Counted from the first letter of the stretch, positions 44,804-55,744 are shown. The stretch is 64,000 nt of DNA from Ostrinia nubilalis (GCF_963855985.1 NC_087111.1:8747001-8811000); one strand, 5' to 3'. Numbers and translations are program-made. Notes: generated from the sequence alone by a model not told the origin.

Positions 44804-44999
44804 CTAGCGGCCGCCCGCGACTTTGTACTTGTGGACTCCTTAGGGGTTGAATTTTGAAAAATCCCGTCTTAGTGAGCACCTAAGTACGTTCTAAATAAAA
44901 AAGAACCCCCATGCAAAATTTGAGACTTCTAGCACTTGTAGTTTCTGAGATTTCGTGATGAGTGAGTCAGTCAGTGACCTTTCGCTTTTATAGATAGAT
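44804..44999 (-). mobile_element. Helitron variant, reversed; shared with copy B
   Basis: CTAGCGGCCGCCCGCGAC is the 3' end. The body carries CCCATGCAAAATTTGAGAC and GAGTGAGTCAGTCAGTG. The equivalent copy is at 48578-48760, so it inserted before the duplication. Confidence 0.8.
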
Positions 45000-45560
45000 G
45001 TAAGGACAGTCCTAAAAGTAAAAGAAAAAGGCACTTAGTGTGCCCGGATTCAATCCGCATTCCGACCGGAATCCGCACGCGTGCTGAAATTAATCCGCAT
45101 CATAACTTCGAAATATATGAGTAAAAAGCATTTGCTTGTATGCTAATTTTCAACCACCTGTGTCCTGTGACTACATAACATTTAATCTTGGTTAATGTGT
45201 TTTTTCAACTGGACAAAATTACTGAGACCTTACATACTGCGATTACAACAGAAGTGTAGCGGACAGCTTGATGTGCTCTCGACCAAACTAATACGGAAGG
45301 GCTCGTAGATAATATTATTTGTCTTCAACCAAAAAGTTTCCGAACTCAATCATCCACTTAGTAAAGGAAATGGGAAATAAAGGAAAGTAGGGAAAATCTT
45401 TTGCCCAATTAATATGTTACAAGTTAAACTATGTTGTTGCTTAATTAATGCGGGTTAACAGAACAAGATGGTGCAACCCAGCCTAAGAATACTTCTTCAT
45501 GTATTTTGGCTACGACTTGGTTTTGAGAACTGCGATTTTGTCAATTTCCCGTAAGCTTAA

Positions 45561-45710
45561 CGCCCGTATTCACAAACGATGCTTGCTTAAGTGAAGCAAC
45601 AAATTGAACGCATACTTAGCGTTGAATAGAGCTCTGTGATTGGTTCGTGTGTCACCCTGTCCGTCCACGTGCACTGTGAGACCTCATAGTAATTTTTATG
45701 AATACGGGCG
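45561..45710. mobile_element. MITE M1 copy with TAA target duplication, absent from copy B
   Basis: It runs CGCCCGTATTCACAAACGAT to TATGAATACGGGCG, with TAA at 45558-45560 and 45711-45713. The equivalent site in copy B (about 49715) lacks it. Confidence 0.85.
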
Positions 45711-45770
45711 TAAGAATACTTACGTAAGCTTTCGTGAAGCTTGTTGCATTAAGTTTTGGAAAAAAAATAA

Positions 45771-46053
45771 AACCGACTCCAAAAAACCTACACTAAAAAG
45801 TAGAAAAATAATTACTAATAATTACTTACTTATTTATTAGGACGAATTATTAATATTTATGTAGGTATACCATGATTGATACTTTTGGAGTCGGTGCAGG
45901 CAAACTTTACATGTTTCATAATCTTGGCACCGACTCCAGAAGTATCAATCATGGTATACCTACATAAATATTAATAATTCGTCCTAATAAATAAGTAGGT
46001 AATTATTAGTAATTATTTTTCTACTTTTTAGTGTAGGTTTTTTGGAGTCGGTT
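45771..46053. repeat. Giant hairpin (~127-bp arms)
   Basis: The arms 45771-45898 and 45927-46053 are near-perfect inverses, starting AACCGACTCCAAAAAACC. The loop is about 28 bp. It is part of an insertion (about 45760-46560) found only in copy A. Confidence 0.85.
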
Positions 46054-46158
46054 TTTTTTTTTTTTTATAAAATTTTACTTATTTCTTGCTTTTTAGTTAA
46101 CTAATTATTACCTTGATGTTACCACTGAAGGTAGGCAGTACATTGAGACCAAAAAAAA

Positions 46159-46476
46159 TTGGTTCATAATCGGCGGAGATATTGCATATAAAAAAGTTCA
46201 TCCCCAATCTTCCACCCTTGGGGGTGAAATATTTTCTTCAAATTCGCATGAAACCACCCTTTTGATAATACCTATTCAACAAAAAAATAATCGTTCAAAT
46301 TGGTTTATAATCGGCGGAGATATTGCGTATAAAAAAGTTCATCCCCAATTTTCCACCCTTGGGGGTTGTTTTTTTATTATTAAATTTAAATGGGACCACC
46401 CTTGAGGTATTACCTATACGCCGAAAAAAGATTTGTTCAAATCGGTTCATAATTGGCGGAGTTATCGCGTAACAAA
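46159..46476. repeat. Tandem repeat, period 141 bp, 2.3 units
   Basis: Units start at 46159, 46300 and 46441, each with TAATCGGCGGAGATATTGC-like sequence followed by GTTCATCCCCAA and CCACCCTTGGGGGT. A long A-run and ACATACGGGTCGAATTGAG (46505) end the insertion. Confidence 0.75.
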
Positions 46477-47675
46477 CATAGAAAAAAAAAAAAAAAAAAA
46501 AAAAAAAAACATACGGGTCGAATTGAGAACCTCCTCCTTTTTTGAAGTCGGTTGAAAACATAGTTACATAGTTGTCACTTTCCAGATACGTAGATGTTCT
46601 AAAAAAACTGTAACTTTATATCTTGAAGAAAAGAAGGATGGAGACCCCGCCAGAAATATGGAGGGAAAGAAAATCAACTCTAATTTCTAGAAAATAATAG
46701 CGCACCTATAGGTATTGTACATCATTTTGAGCGCCAAATTTTTGCCGACACGCCAGTACCATTTTGAGACCCCTACGACTTCATTTCGCGAATTTATTAA
46801 ATTTTTTGTATTTTTAATTTAGACTTAGAAAATTTCCATACAGGATAGAATGTTGGTGAATCATGAAGTTTGGGTCATCGTGGCTTTGGTAGCTATCTTA
46901 AAAAAACTGTCTGGCAAGGAGTGGATGGGGCAAGGAGTTGGCGGCTACGCTTGCCGCGTCACTACCAATTGTCTTACAAATTCTTGAAGTGCAATGCACG
47001 TCGCGTTTGTTACGGTAGAGGCGCTGGCGTCTCTGGGTCTAACTGAACTATCTTTCACATTTTAATCCGGCTTGACTTATACCGACATTTCTTACTTGTT
47101 CAATCTACCCAAAAGGAAGAACCAACCTTCCATTGACAGTTTATTTAAGAGACGATATACTAATGGCCTACTCAAACCGTCTGGTCAGAGTGGGAAGTTT
47201 AGGTCAAATCCTCCATGCTTTGACAAATTAGAAAGAGTCTCATGCAGTGGAGACTAAATGACCTTATGATGAAACGTTCTATATCTCGTTTTGTTTTTTC
47301 GCGCATTATTATAATATTTACACCTAGAAGGGCCCTTCACGACCCCTTCTTTCTTATTTATTTCCCCATTGGCATTCAGCATTGTTCCGTAAGTGTTCCG
47401 GGCGGGACAAGGGCCCTTGAAGTCGGAAATATGATACAATAGGCAAAAACCATATTTTCTGGAGGGCAACACTCATTTGTCATGGCCCTTGGCTAAGACA
47501 GTGTACGTGTCTGTACGGTAGATATTTTTTATTTCGATTCAACGGCTATTCTAGGTCAAAAGAGTCCTTAATTGTCACTGATTTCGATTGACAAATCTGT
47601 TAAATTACTGACCTAAATCTAGAAAGTAATTAAAGAAATCGGATGACAGAAATCGGAACCAGCGCTTAACTCAAG

Positions 47676-48108
47676 CTTCAGCCAAACCAACGCGTGCAGA
47701 TCGCGTGAGCGATGGTGATCATAGGCCAATGACTGGACGCGCGAACTGTCGTTCGTTCGTTCGTTTCAGCCAAATGACGTCCACTGCTGGACAAAGGCCT
47801 CCTTCAAGGTTTTCCACAATGCACGGTCCTGCGCTGCCCGCATCCAGGCTCTTCCCGCGACCTTTACCAGATCGTCGGTCCACCTAGTAGGAGGCCTGCC
47901 CACGCTACGTCTTCCAGCCCGTGGTCGCCACTCGAGAAATTTTCTGCCCCAACGGCCATCGTCTCTACGAGCTATGTGCCCCGCCCACTGCCACTTGCTT
48001 TTAGCAATTCTGCGAGCTATGTCGGTCACTTTGACCTGTCATTGGCCTATAATGCTCGCAGTGATCACCATTATCGACGCGATCTGCACGCGTTGGTTTG
48101 GTTGAAGT
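47676..48108. mobile_element. MITE M5 (copy 3), split by an RTE LINE
   Basis: The outer parts match 43637-43790 in copy A. The interruption falls in the central CTGTCATTGG segment. Confidence 0.8.
47751..48032 (-). mobile_element. RTE-type LINE 3' end nested in MITE M5
   Basis: The minus-strand frame reads MTDIARRIAKSKWQWAGHIA and continues through GRRSVGRPPTRWTDDLV to FVQQWTSFG, the most complete LINE C-terminus in the window (87 codons). GAACTGTC (47743-47750) and GACCTGTC (48033-48040) are the target duplication with one mismatch. The (CGAA)n tail is at the left. Confidence 0.9.
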
Positions 48109-48131
48109 TTCAGTCAATGCCTGAAGTTATA

Positions 48132-48252
48132 GGAGCGGCGCGGGAGTTGTAATAATTGACATTTATTATGAAGTGACAGGCCTTTACATATAAATCTGAA
48201 GATCTGAAGTCTCACTGACGTTTGACGTTACAAACCCTACCGTGCCGCTCCC
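48132..48252. mobile_element. MITE M8 (copy in B)
   Basis: GGAGCGGCGCGGGAG and CCGTGCCGCTCC bound 121 bp. It lacks the hAT-like insertion seen in copy A. Confidence 0.75.
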
Positions 48253-48577
48253 ATAACTGAGTTAAACATTACACCTATAGTGCATGACCTATGTCTATTC
48301 CGGGATTTTCACGTATTTCAATCGGATGTAGTACGAATCCGCTCCAATCGTATGTTGATTTTAGGATAATTTCAGTCCCAAGGCTGTTCCTTGCACGAGT
48401 ATTCAAAACATGAAGAACACTTGGAAACTTTACTCATTATTAGCTTATCCCTAATTAGTTTGGCAAGCGTTATGTTTGCTTCGAACGTATATTGGGTTAA
48501 TATTTGACTGAGGATTTGAAGATTTATGACATTAAAGCTGACTGTCGTTTTAGCAAAAGACGTTATGTATTTTTTTA

Positions 48578-48760
48578 CTAGCGGCCGCCCGCGACTTCGT
48601 ACCCGTTTTACCTTAGGGGTTGAATTTTGCAAAATCCCGTCTTAGTGAGCACCTCGTTCTAAAAAAGAACCCCCATGCAAAATTTGAGACTCCTAGCACT
48701 TGTAGTTTCTGAGATTTCGTGATGAGTGAGTGAGTCAGTCAGTGACCTTTCGCTTTTATA
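48578..48760 (-). mobile_element. Helitron variant, reversed (copy-B partner of 44804)
   Basis: It carries the same 3' end and body as 44804-44999, with small deletions. Confidence 0.8.
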
Positions 48761-48766
48761 CAAAAA

Positions 48767-48986
48767 CTAGCTTTCCGCCCGCGGCTTCGCGCGCGTGGAC
48801 TACATTATCTACATATTTTACGGAACCCAATTTTTTTCCAAAATAAAATTTAGCCGATGTTACTCGTGGATAATGTAGCTTTCGAATGGTGAAAGAATTT
48901 TTAAAAACGGTCCAGTAGTTTTTGAGCCTATTCATTACAACCAAACAAACAAACAAAGTTTTCCTCTTTATAATATTAGTGTAGAT
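48767..48986 (-). mobile_element. Helitron, Lep1-like ends, only in copy B
   Basis: CTAGCTTTCCGCCCGCGGC at the left, TTTATAATATTAGTGTAGAT at the right. The body matches 19365-19565. It is inserted directly at the 5' end of the preceding Helitron, head to tail. Confidence 0.8.
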
Positions 48987-49483
48987 ATACATAGATATAA
49001 GGACAGTCGTAAAAGTTAAAGAAAAAAGCACTTAGTGTGCCCGGATTCAATCCGCATTCCGACCGGACCAAATCCGCACGCGTGCTGAAATTAATCCGCA
49101 TCATAACTTCGAAATATATGAGTAAAAAGCATTTGCTTGTATGCTAATTTTCAACTACCTGTGTCCTGTGACTACATAACATTTAATCTTGGTTAATGTG
49201 TTTTTTCAACTGGACAAAATTACTGAGACCTTACATACTGCGATTACAACAGAAGTGTAGCGGACAGCTTGATGTGCTCTCGACCAAACTAATACGGAAG
49301 GGCTCGTAGATAATATTATTTGTCTTCAACCAAAAAGTTTCCGAACTCAATCATCCACTTAGTAAAGGAAATGGGAAATAAAGGAAAGTAGGAGAAATCT
49401 TTTGCCCAATAAATACATAAAATATGTTACGTACAAGTTAAACTATTTTGTTGCTTAATGCGGGTTAACAGACCAGACCTTAA

Positions 49484-49635
49484 GGGTGGATTCGACCAAA
49501 CAAGAGTGAATATTAATCTCAGAATAAATCGTCAGTTATTTGACATTTTGACATAGGTATTTCCTATACTGAAACTGTCAATGTGCCAGTTATACCAGCA
49601 GTTATTCTCAGATAAAAGTTTGGTCGAATCGGGCC
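49484..49635. mobile_element. MITE M4 (copy 2), TAA target duplication, only in copy B
   Basis: GGGTGGATTCGACCAAAC and GTTTGGTCGAATCGGGCC are flanked by TAA (49481-49483, 49636-49638). At the equivalent place copy A has the end of an M3 element (AAGATGGTGCAACCCAGCC near 45466-45484). Confidence 0.8.
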
Positions 49636-50139
49636 TAAGAAATATTTCTTCTTTCTTTTATTTTGGCTACTACTTGGTTTTGAGGACTGCGATTTTTTCA
49701 ATGTCGCGTAAACTTAAAAATATTTACGAAAGCTTTCATGAAGCAACAGAAAACATACATAGTCGTAGTTGTAACTTTCCAGGTAGATGTTCTAATAGAA
49801 TTGTAACTTTATATCTTGAAGAAAAGAAGGATGGAGACCCCGGCGGAAATAAATGGAGGGAAAGACAATTACATCGCTGACATTTGAAATAAGTACTCCA
49901 AGATATCTTACACATCTTATAGAAACTATTTTCTACCTTCGGCTTCGCTGTTTATTTCATTCAATCATACTTTTTCTTCTTCTTCGTTGAGGCCTTGTTT
50001 ACATCGGTTGTAGAGGCGGATACAACTCTCCGCACGATATCCCGTCATCTTTCTTTGTTGGCAGACTGTCTGGTGCAGTCATATACGCCTTCTCCCACTG
50101 TCATTCAATCAATCATAACTACTAGGTACTATCATATTT

Positions 50140-50335
50140 CAACCATAGAGCGTTTGCTGCCGAACATAAGGCCAATGATTTCCAGATTGGTTGGTTTGTA
50201 GAGGCCTGCAATCAGCACCTACTTGCAATCTTTACAATGTCATCCATCACTTTATGGGTGGACGACTCACGCTGCGTTTGCCGGTACGTGGCCTCCATTC
50301 CAGAAACTTGCTGCCCATCGGCCGTCACTTCTGCT
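50140..50335 (-). mobile_element. Old RTE-type LINE 3' end
   Basis: TTTCAACCATAGAGCGTTTG, CGAACATAAGGCCAATGATT and GGCGGACGACTC-like segments follow the order of the (ATG)n-type LINE end but with many changes. Confidence 0.55.
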
Positions 50336-50369
50336 TGCTACGTACCCTGCTTTCGGCTTCCTGTAAAAT

Positions 50370-50475
50370 AAAAAAATATTTACATATAAATGTTCTCATT
50401 TGTGCGGGAATCAAACCCTGACAAAATAGTGACCTACGTAACAAAACAGGTCAGCTGTCTAACTGCCAACCCTTT
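50370..50475 (-). mobile_element. tRNA-derived SINE head, reversed
   Basis: On the minus strand GGTTGGCAGTTAGACAGCTG (A-box-like) is followed by GGTTTGATTCCCGCAC (B-box-like) at tRNA-like spacing. No full cloverleaf forms. Confidence 0.4.
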
Positions 50476-50614
50476 TTCAAAACGTTTAAATAAGGCTTCA
50501 CTTATGCGATCCCAAGTCGGAGCGTTACGTGTGAAACTTACAAAATGGCTTTAAGCTGCTTTTCCACTAAATTGGGCGGAAATTGGTACGAGGATACGTG
50601 GGGAAGTTAAAGCT

Positions 50615-50802
50615 TGTCCCCACTACTGCAACTCCTGTGTAGCCAGGATTTACAGCTTGATCGCCAAAACCCAGCCAGTGCTGGTCAAGTTTGTCCCGGG
50701 GGAAGTTAAACTGTCTTTGGACTTGCAACGAAATTAAAAAAGAACATAGGAGGGGTTCGAAGTTACGGTTCGACTTTCCTCCAGAGCAAAGTGGATGACA
50801 GG
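50615..50802. repeat. Dispersed repeat R1 (copy 3 of 3)
   Basis: CTGCAACTCCTGTGTAGCC, CAGCTTGATCGCC, AGGTTCG-like and CGACTTTCCTCC segments match 502-716 in order. Confidence 0.6.
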
Positions 50803-50949
50803 TGACAATCTATACCTAGGTGATAGTGGTTCTATTGATTCAGTACAGCTTATTTTTTAGTGTAAGAGCAGCTTTAAACAATGTTTCGTTGCGTAACATG
50901 TGCCCGTTCGAATGTTACGTCACATCCAAAGTAATAAAGGCGTGAATAG

Positions 50950-52130
50950 TGATGCTGATGTCGACGTTTATATCGACACTTAACCGTTATCGATAAAAAT
51001 AGTTATAGATTGAGTATATTTGGTGAAATCGTATAGGACGTCGTACCTACCTTGTTTTAAAATAATAGGTCTTCTTACAACCACATATTAGATATCTTGG
51101 TAGAGAAAGTCATTCATGAAACACAAACTACTTAGATACAGCAACGATAATATCCCGAAACCGACACCCATCGTTGCCAAAAGTTTAAAAAATACCAGGA
51201 CCCGCATGAAAAATATTTTGTCCTTAAAATAAAATTACAATTAAGTAACCTAAATAAATCCAAATCGTCTTGGTCTTACCGATAATGTCGTATGGATATT
51301 TTCAAATATTGATAAAAAAAGTCAATGATTTTGTTTTATTAAGTACCTACCTTTATCGATATTATCGTTTTTACGATTGCAAGCCTAGTCATGACTACCC
51401 AAAGTCTTTTAGAGCTCAAACGCTGAACATGCGAGCGGCATTTAGCTCTTGAATTAAAACTTGGCGGGAAAAATCCATTTCTTTCTCAAAAACAATGAAA
51501 CTTGGGTTTCATGATTAGATAGATAGATGGTTATGTAGATACATACCTACTCTATATTGTACGAGTACACCACATTAACCTGACAAATGCCTAAATGAAA
51601 TGCAGAAGTTAAATGCATAGTAGAAAGAGCACAAATTATTTTACCTACTTGTTTACAATTTAACTTATAAGTATTAAAAATACTTGCTTCGTGCTGCATA
51701 AAAAATGTTGCATAAGAAGATTAGACTTCATTATAAAATAAAATAAATAGGTACTTTAGTCAAATTGAACACTAATCTTTATTTCAGTACACAATAATAA
51801 TGGAAACAGTTTTAAGATCTTTTATCATAATTTACAATCCATTCAGTCTTGAGGTGCAGTTTGAAATAAAACGAAGAGCTTCCAATCCCAGCTGGTATTG
51901 AATGCTTTTCAATTTAAATCTTACGCCACAGATATTAGAATTTATATTGCAACAACTTCCGAATGGTGTTGCGGTTGTGTTATAGGTTGAGGAAGTCTAT
52001 TTCTGTCACGATCTCAGGTTTCAATGGATAAACTATTTTCTATTATGTTTTATTCCTCTTTTAGATGAATAAAGCCTAGATGGATAGACTTCATACAAAC
52101 GCATCGTCAAAAAGTGAGGCAAAATCTCAT
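50950..52130. other. No gene recognised
   Basis: TATCGATA-like motifs occur near 50991 and 51355, but no promoter or coding pattern accompanies them. The rest is AT-rich. Confidence 0.3.
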
Positions 52131-52137
52131 GTCATAA

Positions 52138-52171
52138 CTGTCAAAACGTTGTTAAAACAACGTTTTGACAG
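52138..52171. repeat. Perfect 16-bp-arm hairpin
   Basis: CTGTCAAAACGTTGTT and its inverse are separated by two bases. It lies inside a weakly palindromic segment (about 52091-52215). Confidence 0.7.
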
Positions 52172-52345
52172 ACGATTTTTTGGAAAATGAGAGATTTTTA
52201 TCCACATTTTATCGTAATAAAATGTTATAAGAAACATTGTTTAGTATTGCGTACAAAATATTATTATCATCATTTTTTCCAATCATGTATGAAAAACCCT
52301 ACTCGTAAACAACTCGTTGTGATAATGTTTAGTTACTGACTCTTA

Positions 52346-52463
52346 GGCTGGGTTGCACCATCTTATTTAAACTTTAACAAAAGTAAAAAATCTGTCAAAC
52401 TCCATACAAAAAGCACCGTTTGTCGTTATAGTTAAGGTCAAAGTTAGGTGGTGCAACTCAGCC
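52346..52463. mobile_element. MITE M3 copy, TTA target duplication
   Basis: GGCTGGGTTGCACCATCTTA and GGTGGTGCAACTCAGCC, with TTA at 52343-52345 and 52464-52466. Confidence 0.85.
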
Positions 52464-52469
52464 TTATTC

Positions 52470-52692
52470 TTTAGTAGCTGTGCCCGCGATTTGAAAATTG
52501 TTTGAATAATATTTCCCGTTTTTGCAACATTTTTCTTTAATGCTCCATCCCTATTGGTTGTTGGGTGATGTTATATAGCCTAAAGCCTTCCCCAATAAAT
52601 GGGCTATCCAACAAAATGTTATTTTCAAATCGGAGCAGTAGTTCTTGAGATTAGCGCGTTCAAGGAAACAAACAAACTCTTTAGCTTTAAAA
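52470..52692 (-). mobile_element. Helitron variant, reversed, mutated 3' end
   Basis: TAGTAGCTGTGCCCGCGAT replaces the usual CTAGCTGTGCCCGC. The body matches 11834-12033. Confidence 0.6.
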
Positions 52693-52697
52693 TATTG

Positions 52698-52795
52698 CGC
52701 CCGTATTCACAAACGATGAATAGAGCTCTGTTTGTGTTACCCTGTGCGTCCACGCACACTGTGAGACCTCATAGTAATGTTCGTGAATACGGGCG
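52698..52795. mobile_element. MITE M1, internally deleted (98 bp)
   Basis: Both ends are intact (CGCCCGTATTCACAAACGAT, CGTGAATACGGGCG), but about 50 internal bases are missing. Confidence 0.75.
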
Positions 52796-53067
52796 TTAGT
52801 ATAGATTTACATAATATGGAAAGCCGTTATTATTATGAGTTTTAATCGAGACAAATCGTTCGTTATTCCCCGTCAAAACAATATCTTGTGATTTATATGC
52901 TAAATCATAATTATCTTTAGCCTACGGATGGATAACTTTGAGGATTTGCGCTAAATTATCAGAAATGGGGCGATATTGTCTGACAATTTTATGATAAACA
53001 TTGTTATTGACTAATGGCCTAATCCCTCAGGCAGTCTGGATATCTGAATTTTGTTACTACAACTTTA

Positions 53068-53244
53068 AGCCGAAAAGCGAAAGGTCACTGACTGACTCAC
53101 TCACTCATCACGGAATCTCAGAAATTACAAGTGCTAAGAGTCTCTTTTCGGACGTAGGTGCTCACTAAGACGAGATTTCGCAAATTTCAACCCCTAAGGA
53201 GGTAAAACGGGATCCACGCGTACGAAGTCGCGGAAAGCCGCTAG
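53068..53244 (+). mobile_element. Helitron variant, first of a tandem pair
   Basis: It runs from AAGCCGAAAAGCGAAAGGTC to GCGGAAAGCCGCTAG (CTAG 53241-53244). A second copy follows after 10 bp. Confidence 0.75.
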
Positions 53245-53254
53245 CATACCTAAG

Positions 53255-53414
53255 TATAAAAAAGCGAAAGGTCACTGACTGACTCACTCACTCATCACGG
53301 AATCTCAGAAACTACAAGTGCTAGGAGCCTCAAATTTTGCATGGGGGTTCCTTTTAGGACGTAGGTGCTCACTAAGACGAGATCCACGCGTACGATGTCG
53401 CGGGCGGCCGCTAG
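53255..53414 (+). mobile_element. Helitron variant, second of a tandem pair
   Basis: It runs from TATAAAAAAGCGAAAGGTCA to GCGGGCGGCCGCTAG. It lacks the TTTCGCAAATTTCAACCCCT segment present in the first copy. Confidence 0.75.
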
Positions 53415-53454
53415 TCATTGAAGAGGACTCGTTTATTTGGATGCCTTCATACAA

Positions 53455-53690
53455 AGCGGCACGGGAGTGGTGACATTGACATTATGACGTGACAGAGCAT
53501 ACAAATCTGAAGCACATTAATGAAAGTCTGTTTTAGAAATAAGATACTAACATAGCCTAAGTTTTTACTAACATTATGGATCCCTGTTATCCGAAATAAA
53601 TACTTTTTGTTTATTTATTTATTTATTTAATGTGAAGTCTTTCTGACGTTTTATTCCCAAAAAGTCTCCTGCGCCGCTCTCATACCTCAG
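53455..53690. mobile_element. MITE M8 (third copy) with insertion
   Basis: AAGCGGCACGGGAGTGG and CTCCTGCGCCGCTCTCAT are the ends. About 110 bp ending in a (TTTA)n run (about 53520-53632) is inserted. Confidence 0.6.
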
Positions 53691-53750
53691 ACACTGACTA
53701 AGTTAATGGCTAGATCTATAAAATGTCAGCTCACAAATTCTGGCACACCT

Positions 53751-54003
53751 AGGGTTGCCAGGTATAAAACACAAAAGCCGGACTCTGTGCTTCTTTGGCC
53801 GGACATATTCCCTAAAAGCCGGACATGTCACTATATCATTATCGGTTGCCTAACATGCGTTTGATATTATTCTGTAGCTTGACTTTCGCCTGGCGCGGCA
53901 GCCACATAAAAAGCCTAACAAAAGCCGGACAAGCCAATATTTGGCCGGACAACACCGTAAAAAGCCAAACATGTCCGGCTAAAGCCGGACATCTGGCAAC
54001 CCT
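53751..54003. mobile_element. hAT-like MITE M7 (copy 2)
   Basis: AGGGTTGCCAGG and TCTGGCAACCCT are the ends. The 8-bp flanks GCACACCT and AGACACCT match at six positions. It lacks the G-run of the copy at 43819. Confidence 0.8.
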
Positions 54004-54245
54004 AGACACCTGTTTCACCACCATTTGTCAAATGTCAGACTGGTCTTTTGCCGATGCAAGTTAGTTCTTTCAAGAAAGCAATTCACAAGAAAGAAAACTT
54101 AACGACAATGGAACATTAGTACAAAGCACAAAGGCAGTTACTCATTTACACAAAAAGTGTAGCCGTGGTCGTTAACGGTAAAGCTGGGTTCACACTAATA
54201 CAGAAGGTTGTCTGACTGACTGCCTTGGAACCAATATCTTCTATA

Positions 54246-54509
54246 CAGGGTGTTAGATAAATGGGTATATGAGCCGACACTAGCCCATGTTAACATGGTC
54301 ATATAAATGGTATGGTGAAGTCAGAAAATTGATATCTTAATTTTAATTATTTTAATTTTCATACAAATCGGATGTTATAAAAAATATTTTGTATGAAAAT
54401 TTAAAAAAATAAAATGATAATATCAAATTTCTGACTTCACCATACCATTTATATGCCCATGTTAACATGGGCTAGTGTCGGCTCATAGACCCATTTACCT
54501 AACACCCTG
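54246..54509. mobile_element. MITE M6 (copy 2), TA target
   Basis: CAGGGTGTTAGATAAATGGG and the inverse end, TA on both sides (54244-54245, 54510-54511). It is near-identical to 44269-44515. Confidence 0.85.
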
Positions 54510-54511
54510 TA

Positions 54512-54699
54512 TAAATAAAAATGAATTGCTGTTCGTTAGTCTGATTAAAACCCGAGAACGGCTGGACCGATTGAGCTGATTTTGGTTTTAAAATGTTTGT
54601 CGCAGTCCCGGGTAGGTCTAAACGGTGAGCAAATAAGGAAAAATTGCGATGGCTTATTTATTGCCTTTAAGGCGGAACAGAGTTCGCGGGGTCAGCTAG
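54512..54699 (+). mobile_element. Helitron variant ending GTCAGCTAG
   Basis: The 5' body matches 42070-42190. The 3' end (GAGTTCGCGGGGTCAGCTAG) differs. It abuts MITE M6. Confidence 0.65.
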
Positions 54700-54756
54700 T
54701 CAAAAATAAACATAGAAAATTCTAGTACTTATAAAGGTACTGCTACTCTTCAGACC

Positions 54757-54892
54757 TGACCGACGATCTGATAAAGGTAGCAGGAAGGCACTGGATGCAG
54801 GTCGCTACTAACCGTGCGATGTCGAAGTCACTGGGGGAGGCCTATGTTCAGCAGTGAACGTCCTGTGGCTGAAATGATGATGATGATGATGT
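54757..54892 (+). mobile_element. RTE-type LINE 3' end, (ATG)n tail, 11-bp target duplication
   Basis: CTCTTCAGACC is repeated exactly at 54746-54756 and 54893-54903. The insert runs from TGACCGACGATCTGATAAAG to a (ATG)n tail. Confidence 0.9.
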
Positions 54893-55142
54893 CTCTTCAG
54901 ACCAGTGCTTCAAGATCAGTGCCGAAAAACGCAACGCAAGAAATTGTCACTTTTAGAAACTTATTTTTAAGATCTAAGAGTTTACGAAATAGGCATTTAT
55001 CTTTTTTTTATAACTCCTTTTTGCTACCTTATTAACAAATAATCTGGACTTGGAACTTTGGAACACTCAAAAATAATTAGGTAGGTAGTTTATTCCTTCC
55101 AGTTTGATTAAGATTAAGACTTCAAAAGCAAAATCTTACGTC

Positions 55143-55249
55143 AACTTACCTACTTTAAATTTGACAAACGTCAAAAGTCTTTCAAACTCCATACAAAACA
55201 TCGGTTAACGTTATAGTTACGATCATAGTTAGGTGGTGCAACTCAACCT
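55143..55249. mobile_element. MITE M3 copy, left end worn
   Basis: The core TTGACAAACGTCAAAAGTC and the right end GGTGGTGCAACTCAACC followed by TAA are clear. The left end is truncated. Confidence 0.65.
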
Positions 55250-55511
55250 AAAATAAGTCAAGTCCTTCCTTAATAAAGCATTAATTGCTTGCGTCCAATC
55301 ATCCCTAATTCTTGAACTCGCAGTGTGTCTCCATCTTTATTTTGTATCTCAAAAGAAACACCGAAGTCGGTCAAAATAAGAAATCACGGCTTTTCATGCG
55401 GTCAAATAAAAGTGTACGAGTATTTAATATAGTCATTTTCATATTGTAACTCTTTTCATAAAATTTTATTTGATTGTTCGTAGGTCAGAGGATAGGTAAC
55501 AAAAATACTTA

Positions 55512-55619
55512 GGGTGAGTTACACCACCTAACTTTGACCGTAATTTAGACAATAACCGGTGTTTTTTGTATGGAGTTTTAACGTTTATTAAAGTTAAAAT
55601 AAGATGGTGCAACCCAGCC
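55512..55619. mobile_element. MITE M3 copy, TTA target duplication
   Basis: GGGTGAGTTACACCACCTAA and GATGGTGCAACCCAGCC, with TTA on both sides. It is in the opposite orientation to 52346. Confidence 0.8.
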
Positions 55620-55708
55620 TTAGTCATTACTAAATTGCACTGGAAAAGTTAAAATCATTCCCAAAAGAAAGAAAAAAACAAGTAACAATCTCGATAAACT
55701 TAGCATAG

Positions 55709-55744
55709 ATGATGATGATGATGACGATGATGATGACGATGATA
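55709..55744. repeat. (GAT)n/(GATGAC) microsatellite
   Basis: GATGATGATGATGATGACGA with a few interruptions. It could be the surviving tail of an RTE LINE, but no LINE body adjoins it. Confidence 0.7.

Larger units (their letters stand above)
42784..46671. repeat. Tandem segmental duplication, copy A
   Basis: It aligns with 46943-49867 in the same order from CTTGCCGCGTCACTAC (start) to GAAGAAAAGAAGGATGGAGA (end). The copies are diverged by substitutions and small indels. Insertions only in A: 43074-43192, 43819-44124, 44269-44515, 45561-45710 and 45771-46560. No gene is recognised in the shared sequence. Confidence 0.85.
46943..49867. repeat. Tandem segmental duplication, copy B
   Basis: It is collinear with 42784-46671. 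Insertions only in B: LINE 47751-48032, Helitron 48767-48986 and MITE M4 49484-49635. About 270 bp of unshared sequence separates A from B. Confidence 0.85.
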
